Origin: RGIG9041 sp045541455
GTDB taxonomy: Bacteria; Bacillota; Clostridia; Oscillospirales; QAKW01
Direction: 5' to 3'
Assembly (NCBI GenBank): GCA_045541455.1
Contig: JAZQJA010000054.1
Span: 1 to 44,580, forward strand
DNA: 44,580 nt
Under the pieces are notes generated by a model. The model ran no database searches and had not been told where the DNA came from. It was given only the letters and a program-made list of their open reading frames with translations. A program made the position numbers and the translations under genes. Numbering within the stretch: the stretch's first letter is position 1; each line of letters starts with the position of its first letter. Below, in pieces: positions 34,990-42,623 of the stretch.

Positions 34990-37407
34990 ATGGCAATATG
35001 CGCAAGAGTAGCAATAGATGATATAATTAACAAAATCGATAAGCCATACGATTACTCTGTCCCTTTTGAATTAATTGATAAAATTTGCCCGGGTGCGTGC
35101 GTCATTGTACCGTTTTCAAAAAACAATATCAATAAAAAAGCCTTGGTTCTATCGCTATTTGAAAAGGATAATATAGATGGACTTAAGAATATCATAGAAG
35201 TAGTTGATGAAATTCCGCCATTAACTAAAATGCAGTTATCACTAGTACATTTATTGAAAGAACGCTACTTTACCACCTATTTCCGTGCCTTTAAGACAAT
35301 AGTACCACGCGGAATTGATATTAAAATTAAAGATATCTATCTCTCAAAAGAAGGAATTGCTGATTTTAACCACGAAATAAATTTATTGTTTCAAAAAAAT
35401 AACGGAAAATTAACAAAAGATGTCGTACCAAAAGAATTACTTTTAGAATTTAATAAAGGCATTGAAATCGGTTTAATTAAAAAAAGCATTGACACTAAAA
35501 GAAAAATCAACGATTTAACAGAAAAGTTTATTCGTCTTAAAATTGGTCAATCCGAACTTGAAACGTATATTTCAAATCTAGACAAACGTTTCAACAAACA
35601 AATTGACTTATTATCTGTATTTTTGGATTATTCGGAAATTTCAAAAAAAGACGCATTGTATTACAGTGGTTGTACAGACAGCACAGTTAAAACTCTTGAA
35701 AAGAAAGGAATTATCGAATCTTATAATAAAATAATCAAAAGAAACCCTTATAAAGATCTAGAAAAAGTTAAAGATATAACCGAAATTAAACTTACAACTG
35801 AACAAAGCATTGTAAGAGATAATATTTTGAAAACTGATGGTACATATACCACTCACTTAATAAACGGTATTACCGGCAGTGGTAAAACAATGGTTTATAT
35901 GTCATTGATCGATAAAATGATACAATCTGGTAAATCGGTTATATTCATGGTACCCGAAATTTCTCTCACTCCGCAAACGCTAGCAAAGTTTTATTCTAAG
36001 TATGGCGACATAGTTTCTGTAATACATAGTGCTCTAACACCAAGAGAACGTGCAGAAGAGTGGAAAAAAATAAAAAACAACCAAATAAGTGTCACAGTTG
36101 GAACCAGAAGCGCTGTATTTTCTCCGTCAAATAATCTTGGAATGGTTATAATAGATGAGGAACATGAGCCGAGTTATAAATCCGAGAGCACTCCAAGATA
36201 TCATACTCGTGATATAGCAAAATATATTTGTAAATACTTATCAATCCCTCTTGTACTTGGTTCTGCAACACCTTCAATTGAGAGTTGCTATTATGCAAAA
36301 AAAAGCATATATAAATATCACACTATTTTTGAGCGTTACAACAATAATCCTCTACCCGAAACGCAAATCATTGATATGCGTGAAGCGTATAAAGAAGGCA
36401 TGCAATCTTTTCTTAGTGAACAACTTAAACTTGCTATTGAAGAAACTTTAAGTAAGAAAGAACAAGCTATTCTTTTTCTTAACAGGCGTGGTGCTCACAC
36501 AATGGTCGGTTGTGCAAAATGCGGTTATGTTGCAAAATGCCCAAGTTGTGGCATTGCGCTAACTCATCATACAGCAAACGGCAGATGCATGTGTCATTAT
36601 TGCGGCTATAACTTAAAAATGTTTGATAAATGTCCAAAATGCGGTGGAAAGCACATTAAGCATTTAGGGGTAGGTACACAGCTAGTTTATTCAGAGTTAA
36701 GCGATATGTTTCCAAATGCTAAAATACTAAGAATGGATTTTGACACCGTAAATTCATATATAACATACGGCAACGAACTTAATTCATTTAAAAATAAAGA
36801 ATATGACATATTGTTAGGTACACAAATGGTTGCCAAAGGTCTTGATTTTCCAAATGTTACTTTAGTCGGTGTGATAAATGCAGATTTATCATTGTATGTT
36901 GATGATTTTAGAGCTAACGAAAGGACCTTTTCTTTGTTAACTCAAGTTAGTGGCAGATCGGGTAGGGCAGACAAAATTGGTAAATCCTATATTCAAACAT
37001 ACTCTCCTGATTATGAAATAATACAATTTGCAAAAGAACAAAACTACAACAAATTTTATGAGTTTGAAATCAATTTCAGAAAGGCAATGAATTATCCTCC
37101 TTTTTGTGATTTACTTCAACTTACAATTAGTAACTTTTCAGAAAACAAAGTTTATCGAGAAGCTCATGAATTGTATAAATTGCTTGATAGTTTAAGCAAA
37201 AATGAGTTTTCTGATATTCCCATAAGACTACTATACCCAACTGTTCCGAGAATAGCTTGTTTTAATAATAAGTTTAGATATAATCTTATTGTAAAATGTC
37301 GTGTATCAAAGAGATTATATGAATTATTAGATATTATAAACAATAAATTCAACACCGAATTTTCTTCGGAACTTGTTATAAACATAAATCCAATTAATAA
37401 TATTTGA
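34990..37407 (+). CDS. priA: Primosomal protein N' (replication restart helicase PriA)
   Basis: 3'-5' superfamily 2 helicase that recognises abandoned forks and loads the replisome. The N-terminal 3'-DNA-binding domain (about 1-100, KPYDYSVP) is followed by a winged-helix region. Helicase motif I GITGSGKT is at 293-300 and motif II is DEEH. Between the helicase lobes are eight zinc-binding cysteines in CAKC, CPSC, CHYC and CPKC pairs. Motif VI lies in QVSGRSGRADK. Length is 805 aa from ATG 34990; a GTG at 34981 is an alternative and neither has a strong ribosome site. Confidence 0.96.
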   Translation: MAICARVAIDDIINKIDKPYDYSVPFELIDKICPGACVIVPFSKNNINKKALVLSLFEKDNIDGLKNIIEVVDEIPPLTKMQLSLVHLLKERYFTTYFRAFKTIVPRGIDIKIKDIYLSKEGIADFNHEINLLFQKNNGKLTKDVVPKELLLEFNKGIEIGLIKKSIDTKRKINDLTEKFIRLKIGQSELETYISNLDKRFNKQIDLLSVFLDYSEISKKDALYYSGCTDSTVKTLEKKGIIESYNKIIKRNPYKDLEKVKDITEIKLTTEQSIVRDNILKTDGTYTTHLINGITGSGKTMVYMSLIDKMIQSGKSVIFMVPEISLTPQTLAKFYSKYGDIVSVIHSALTPRERAEEWKKIKNNQISVTVGTRSAVFSPSNNLGMVIIDEEHEPSYKSESTPRYHTRDIAKYICKYLSIPLVLGSATPSIESCYYAKKSIYKYHTIFERYNNNPLPETQIIDMREAYKEGMQSFLSEQLKLAIEETLSKKEQAILFLNRRGAHTMVGCAKCGYVAKCPSCGIALTHHTANGRCMCHYCGYNLKMFDKCPKCGGKHIKHLGVGTQLVYSELSDMFPNAKILRMDFDTVNSYITYGNELNSFKNKEYDILLGTQMVAKGLDFPNVTLVGVINADLSLYVDDFRANERTFSLLTQVSGRSGRADKIGKSYIQTYSPDYEIIQFAKEQNYNKFYEFEINFRKAMNYPPFCDLLQLTISNFSENKVYREAHELYKLLDSLSKNEFSDIPIRLLYPTVPRIACFNNKFRYNLIVKCRVSKRLYELLDIINNKFNTEFSSELVININPINNI

Positions 37408-37414
37408 GGTTAAA

Positions 37415-37876
37415 ATGGCTTTAAGAGAAATAGTAAAAAATAATCTTGATTTTTTGTCAAAAAAATCAAAAACAGTTGAAATTATTGATGATCGAATCAA
37501 AGTCCTCGTACAAGATATGAAAGAAACACTAATTAAATCAGGCGGTGTAGGACTGGCTGCTCCTCAAGTTGGTGTTTTAAAAAGAATATTCATCGTTGAT
37601 GTTTCATTAGAAGGTAAAGAGTTGATGGAATTTATTAATCCAGAAATACTCAAGAAAAAAGGTAAGAATAATAAGTATCTTGAAGGTTGCTTGTCTTTTC
37701 CGGGCAGAAGTTTCCAAATAATACGTCCCGAAAATGTAACAATTAAAGCCCAAAATATTGACGGAGAATGGTTTACGTTCGAAGCTGAAGATTTTATTGC
37801 TAGAGCCTTAATGCATGAAAACGATCATTTAAATGGTGTTACTATTCCAACTATCGGTAAAGAGGTATTTGAATAA
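37415..37876 (+). CDS. def: Peptide deformylase
   Basis: Metalloenzyme removing the N-formyl group from nascent proteins. The three motifs are GVGLAAPQVG (44-53), EGCLSFPG with metal ligand C92, and HENDH with H134, E135 and H138. Length is 153 aa. GAGG precedes the ATG. The stop overlaps the fmt start (TAATG), pairing deformylase with the formylating enzyme. Confidence 0.97.
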   Translation: MALREIVKNNLDFLSKKSKTVEIIDDRIKVLVQDMKETLIKSGGVGLAAPQVGVLKRIFIVDVSLEGKELMEFINPEILKKKGKNNKYLEGCLSFPGRSFQIIRPENVTIKAQNIDGEWFTFEAEDFIARALMHENDHLNGVTIPTIGKEVFE

Positions 37877-38820
37877 TGCAAAATAAACTTAATATTGTTT
37901 TTATGGGCACTCCCGATTTTGCATTACCATCACTTGAATTATTAGATAAAACTCATAATGTTACTGCCGTATTTTGTCAACCAGATAAAATTAACGGTAG
38001 AGGAAACAAAATCAACTTTTGTCCTATAAAAGAATATGCATTACAAAAAAGCATTCAGATATTTCAACCAGAAACCTTTAAAAATGAGGCTTGCCTTGAG
38101 CTACTGCAAAAACTCAATCCCGATTTAATTGTTGTTGCCGCATACGGTAAAATTTTGCCTAAATACGTATTAGATATGCCAAAATACGGATGTATAAATG
38201 TTCACGGCTCACTTTTACCATTATATAGAGGTGCTTCTCCAATACAATCAGCGATTCTTAACGGTGATAAAGAAACCGGTATAACTATAATGTATATGTC
38301 AGAAGGGCTTGACTGTGGTGATATTATTCTACAACAGAAAACAGAAATTGGCGAGTATGAAACAGCGGGCGAACTATTTGATAAAATGAGTGTAATAGGT
38401 GCCCAAGTATTGTTAAAAGCGATTGATATGCTGATTAACGGTACAGCTACTCGTTTACCTCAAGACAATGCAAAAAGCAGTCATGTTAAAATGATTGATA
38501 AGTCTATGGGTAAAATTGATTTTTCTAAATCTGCGAAAAAAATCAAACAATTAGTTTACGGATTAAATCCGTGGCCATCAGCATATATTGAATCTCAAAG
38601 CGGACTTGTTAAAATACACAAAGTTATACTTGGTAATGCAACCAATAGGCCTTATGGTGAGATAATTTCAGTAACAAAAAAAGGAATTGAAGTTTCTTGC
38701 GGTGATGGAAATACTCTGATAATTACCGAAATACAACGACAAGGCAAGAAAATAATGGATGCATATTCTTTTAGCCTTGGAATGCATATCAAAGCTGGTA
38801 TGGCGGTAAACTCACTATAG
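37876..38820 (+). CDS. fmt: Methionyl-tRNA formyltransferase
   Basis: Formylates initiator Met-tRNA using 10-formyl-THF. Catalytic N108 and H110 in INVHGSLLPLYRGASP and D146 in EGLDCGD are intact. The C-terminal tRNA-binding domain (about 205-314) includes INPWPSAY-like sequence (LNPWPSAYIES). Length is 314 aa, usual. It is translationally coupled to def. A second, divergent formyltransferase-like gene lies about 7 kb upstream. Confidence 0.97.
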   Translation: MQNKLNIVFMGTPDFALPSLELLDKTHNVTAVFCQPDKINGRGNKINFCPIKEYALQKSIQIFQPETFKNEACLELLQKLNPDLIVVAAYGKILPKYVLDMPKYGCINVHGSLLPLYRGASPIQSAILNGDKETGITIMYMSEGLDCGDIILQQKTEIGEYETAGELFDKMSVIGAQVLLKAIDMLINGTATRLPQDNAKSSHVKMIDKSMGKIDFSKSAKKIKQLVYGLNPWPSAYIESQSGLVKIHKVILGNATNRPYGEIISVTKKGIEVSCGDGNTLIITEIQRQGKKIMDAYSFSLGMHIKAGMAVNSL

Positions 38821-38840
38821 AATTATTCTTAGGAGGAAAT

Positions 38841-39521
38841 ATGTTTTATTACGATTATCAATCATTAATAATACTTCTGCCGCTATTTATTTTTTCGTTT
38901 ATTATTCAAGGAAAACTAAACTCAACTTATTCAAAGTATTCTAAAATTATAAATTCAAAAAATATAACAGGAGAACAGTTCTCTAGATTGATATTGCAAT
39001 CTGCAGGAATTACGAATGTTAGCATTGAATGTATATCAGGCAAATTAAGTGACCACTTTGATCCGACTAAAAATACAATTCGACTATCCAATGACATTTA
39101 TAATGGAACAAGTATAGCCTCAATTGGTATCGCTGCACACGAAACGGGACACGCAATACAATATGCCGTTGGTTATGCACCAATAAAAATCCGCTCTGCT
39201 ATCTTAGGTCTTACAAACTTCAGTTCTAAATTATTATATTTTTTATTAATTTTAAGTTTATTTATGAATATACCTGTTTTGTGCGACATTGCTGTTTTGT
39301 GTTTCTTTGTCATATTTTTATTTCAACTCATAACTTTACCGGTTGAATTCAATGCAAGCAAGAGGGCAATAGAAGCAGTATCAAATAGTGGATATACAAA
39401 CGAAGATATTAACGGAGTAAAAAAGGTTTTAGGTGCTGCTGCAATGACTTATGTTGCTGCAATGCTTATATCTTTAGGACAAATGATATCATACTTTTTA
39501 AGAACTAGAAACAGAAGATAA
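38841..39521 (+). CDS. YugP-family membrane zinc metallopeptidase
   Basis: Putative membrane-bound neutral zinc protease (COG2738). An N-terminal transmembrane helix (about 7-22) precedes a soluble part with HETGH at 100-104 in IAAHETGHAIQYAVGYAP. Further membrane segments lie at about 131-166, followed by the conserved PVEFNASKRAIE region and a last hydrophobic stretch near 200-217. Length is 226 aa. AGGAGG precedes the ATG. Substrate is unknown. Its insertion between fmt and rsmB differs from Bacillus, where the two adjoin. Confidence 0.9.
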   Translation: MFYYDYQSLIILLPLFIFSFIIQGKLNSTYSKYSKIINSKNITGEQFSRLILQSAGITNVSIECISGKLSDHFDPTKNTIRLSNDIYNGTSIASIGIAAHETGHAIQYAVGYAPIKIRSAILGLTNFSSKLLYFLLILSLFMNIPVLCDIAVLCFFVIFLFQLITLPVEFNASKRAIEAVSNSGYTNEDINGVKKVLGAAAMTYVAAMLISLGQMISYFLRTRNRR

Positions 39522-40826
39522 ATGGATAATTCAAGAAATAAAGCTTTAGACATTTTAATTGAATATGAAAGAAATGGAACATATCCAAATCTTGCTTTAA
39601 AGAAACATTTACGTGGTATTAATAGTACCAGAGATAAGAATTTCATTACAACCTTAGTGTATGGTGTTATAGAAACAAAACTTACCTTAGACTATTATAT
39701 TAGCTATGTTTCTTCTGTCAAATTATCAAAAATTAATGTTGTCGTGCTCACAATACTTAGGATGGGATTATATCAAATAATTTATCTATCAACTCCAGTT
39801 AGTGCTGCATGTAATACATCTGTTGATCTTGCTAAAAAGAACGGACAATTTAAAAGTTCCGGCTTTGTAAATGCTATTTTAAGAAAGTTATCTATAACAT
39901 ATAGAGATATATCTTTACCAAAGAATGATTCAATTGAACATTTTAAAATTAAGTATTCAATAAATACTAATATTGCAAATACACTTATTAAATCACTTGG
40001 TATTGACGGTTTTGTCAATTTTATGGAAAGTAAATCCAAAATTGATAGTTCTATTTATGCAGTTATAAATAGCAAAAAAACAACCGTTGATAATTTGTTA
40101 TTATCATTAAAAGAAGATGGTGTAAATTGTCAATCCACTCGATATGATAATTTATTGAAACTATCAGGTCATGTTGACATTGAGCATACAAGTTCTTTTA
40201 AGTTAGGACTTTTTCATGTTATAACTTTACCTTCATACATCGCGGCTTATTCATTAAACCCAAAGTATAATGACACTGTTTTAGATATGTGTGCAGCTCC
40301 AGGTGGTAAAACATTCACCATATATAGCCTTACAAACGGCCAAGTTGATGTTACCGCATTTGATTTGCATGAACATAAAATTAAAAGCATTAACAAGGAA
40401 TGCATGCGCTTAGGGATAACAAATATTAATACAAATGTTGCAAACAGTAGTAAATTCAAACCCGAATTTGAAAATTATGCAGATTGTATTATTTGTGATG
40501 TACCTTGCAGCGGCTTGGGTATGATTTTTAAAAAACCTGATATTAAATATAACAATACCGATTTTGAATCGCTCACAAAATTACAATTTGAAATATTAAG
40601 CAATGCGGCTTGTTATTTAAAATCCGGCGGTAGATTAGTATATTCAACATGTACTGTTAACATAGATGAAAATGATGCTATAATTGATAATTTCTTAAAA
40701 TTACACAGCGAGTTTTCAATTGATAAAAGTGTTCAAATTTATGATAACTGCTATGGTGTGAAAACATTTCTCCCTCATATCGATAACATCGACGGATTTT
40801 ATATAGCTGTTTTAAAAAAAGACTAA
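39522..40826 (+). CDS. rsmB: 16S rRNA (cytosine-967-C5)-methyltransferase RsmB
   Basis: Methylates a cytosine of 16S rRNA using SAM. An N-terminal NusB-like RNA-binding domain (about 1-140) is followed by a Rossmann methyltransferase. DMCAAPGGKT is the SAM motif, with the two cysteines C329 (DVPCSG) and C377 (YSTCT), the latter being the nucleophile. Length is 434 aa. The ATG abuts the preceding TAA and no strong ribosome site is visible, so coupling to the peptidase gene is likely. Confidence 0.95.
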   Translation: MDNSRNKALDILIEYERNGTYPNLALKKHLRGINSTRDKNFITTLVYGVIETKLTLDYYISYVSSVKLSKINVVVLTILRMGLYQIIYLSTPVSAACNTSVDLAKKNGQFKSSGFVNAILRKLSITYRDISLPKNDSIEHFKIKYSINTNIANTLIKSLGIDGFVNFMESKSKIDSSIYAVINSKKTTVDNLLLSLKEDGVNCQSTRYDNLLKLSGHVDIEHTSSFKLGLFHVITLPSYIAAYSLNPKYNDTVLDMCAAPGGKTFTIYSLTNGQVDVTAFDLHEHKIKSINKECMRLGITNINTNVANSSKFKPEFENYADCIICDVPCSGLGMIFKKPDIKYNNTDFESLTKLQFEILSNAACYLKSGGRLVYSTCTVNIDENDAIIDNFLKLHSEFSIDKSVQIYDNCYGVKTFLPHIDNIDGFYIAVLKKD

Positions 40827-40833
40827 CTTCGAG

Positions 40834-41886
40834 GTGTTTGAAATCAAAACTGATTTAAGGTCGTTAACTTTAACGGAACTTGAAAATTACATAATAAGTT
40901 GCGAATTGCCAAAATTTCGTGCTTCCCAAATTTTTAAATGGATTCATTCAGGCGTAGATTCATTTGACGAAATGACAAATTTGCCTATAGACTTACGTAA
41001 CAAATTGTCAAATGATTGTGAAATATTTAAAGTAAAGACATTTAAAAAACTTGAATCAAAGATAGATGAAACGGTAAAGTTTGTCTTTGAACTTTACGAT
41101 GGGAATTTTATAGAAACAGTAGTAATGAAATACAATCATGGCTACTCCATCTGCGTATCAAGTCAAGTTGGTTGTAGAATGGGTTGTAAATTTTGCCAAT
41201 CCACTAAATCGGGACTTATAAGAAATCTATTTCCCGGTGAAATACTAGGTCAAATTTTAACGGCACAAAAAGAACTGAACATAAAAATTTCGAATATCGT
41301 TATGATGGGAATTGGAGAACCTCTTGACAACTTTGACAATGTTATAAAATTTCTCACTATTGTTAACTGCCCTGAAGGTATAAATATCGGATACAGACAT
41401 ATTTCTCTTTCTACTTGTGGCTTGGTAGACAAAATTAAACAACTTGCAATGTTAAATATGCCAATAACATTATCCATTTCATTACACGCAGCATTTGATG
41501 ACAAAAGGACCAAAATAATGCCAATAAATAAAAAATACAACATTGAGTCGTTGATCAATGCGTGTAAATATTATCAATCTGTTACTGGCAGGCGCATCTG
41601 TTTTGAATACTCACTTATCGATGGTGTCAATAATTCTATAGAAGATGCGATTAAACTATTTAAACTACTATCCGGAATTATGTATCATATTAACTTAATC
41701 CCTGTAAATAAAATCGAAAACGGAGTATTTAAGGCTCCAGACTTTAAAACTATAGAAAAATTTAATAGAAAACTGCTTTCTATGGGCGCTTCATCAACAA
41801 TAAGACGTACTTTAGGTGCTGATATATCAGCCTCGTGTGGTCAGTTAAGAAGCAAGTATGAACAAGAAAGAGGTGAGTTTCATTGA
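40834..41886 (+). CDS. rlmN: Dual-specificity RNA methyltransferase RlmN
   Basis: Radical-SAM enzyme forming 2-methyladenosine in 23S rRNA and in tRNAs. Numbering from GTG 40834, CX3CX2C is C114/C118/C121 (GCRMGCKFC). The methyl-carrying cysteine at the C-terminus is C335 in SASCGQL. GIGEPLDNFDNV and the SISLHA motif are typical. Length is 350 aa. The start is odd: GAGGTG at 40831-40836, a perfect ribosome site, overlaps the GTG, whereas an in-frame ATC at 40843 is well spaced and matches where family members usually begin (xKTDL). The stop overlaps the phosphatase start. Confidence 0.95.
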   Translation: MFEIKTDLRSLTLTELENYIISCELPKFRASQIFKWIHSGVDSFDEMTNLPIDLRNKLSNDCEIFKVKTFKKLESKIDETVKFVFELYDGNFIETVVMKYNHGYSICVSSQVGCRMGCKFCQSTKSGLIRNLFPGEILGQILTAQKELNIKISNIVMMGIGEPLDNFDNVIKFLTIVNCPEGINIGYRHISLSTCGLVDKIKQLAMLNMPITLSISLHAAFDDKRTKIMPINKKYNIESLINACKYYQSVTGRRICFEYSLIDGVNNSIEDAIKLFKLLSGIMYHINLIPVNKIENGVFKAPDFKTIEKFNRKLLSMGASSTIRRTLGADISASCGQLRSKYEQERGEFH

Positions 41887-42611
41887 TAATTTATGGTACC
41901 AGTAACATAGGAATGGTAAGACAAGAAAATCAAGATTCTTATATGTTTGACAGTTTTTCTAATACAGTTGGTTATGCAGTAGTCTGCGATGGTATGGGTG
42001 GTGCAAGCGGCGGTAAAATGGCGAGCAGTATTGCTGTTAATGCCTTTGCTTCAAATATACTTAGAATAGGGGATAACTGTGATGAAGACAAATTAAAATC
42101 AACTCTTGATCTTGCAATTGAATCTGCAAATGGAGATATATATTTTAAAGGTCTCCAAGATGATAATTTAAAAGGCATGGGTACAACTTTGGTATCTGTT
42201 GTCGTTATTAATGATGTTGCTTATTTTGCTAATGTCGGTGACAGCAGAGCTTACATTATCCGTGATGATGTAATACATCGTATATCACATGATCATTCAG
42301 CAGTTCAAGAACTTATAGATCAAGGAATGCTTACCGAATCTCAAGCAAGAACGCATCCAAATAAAAACATTATAACAAGAGCAATTGGTGTTAATGAAAA
42401 AATAGAATACGACTTTTATAAGGAAAATTTACTGCCTGATGACATAATTGTTCTTTGCACTGACGGTATGACAAATTATGTTGATGATCTTGAGATCCCG
42501 TTTGAAATAGTAAAGCAAACCAATCTTGAAAATGTTCCTCAGCGACTTATAGAACTTGCAAACTCTCGCGGCGGTTCTGATAATTCGACTGTAGTTATAA
42601 TCAAAATATAG
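41883..42611 (+). CDS. PP2C-family Ser/Thr protein phosphatase (PrpC/Stp type)
   Basis: Metal-dependent phosphatase that counteracts the PASTA kinase encoded next. Motifs are VRQENQDSY, VVCDGMGG (D36/G37 metal site), GTTLVSVVV, NVGDSRAYII, LCTDGMTNYV and GGSDNSTVVII. Length is 242 aa. It starts at a TTG (41883) overlapping the rlmN TGA, with AGGTGA 6 nt upstream. The phosphatase-kinase pair after rlmN matches prpC-prkC of Bacillus. Confidence 0.96.
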   Translation: MIIYGTSNIGMVRQENQDSYMFDSFSNTVGYAVVCDGMGGASGGKMASSIAVNAFASNILRIGDNCDEDKLKSTLDLAIESANGDIYFKGLQDDNLKGMGTTLVSVVVINDVAYFANVGDSRAYIIRDDVIHRISHDHSAVQELIDQGMLTESQARTHPNKNIITRAIGVNEKIEYDFYKENLLPDDIIVLCTDGMTNYVDDLEIPFEIVKQTNLENVPQRLIELANSRGGSDNSTVVIIKI

Positions 42612-42623
42612 GAGGCATAATAA

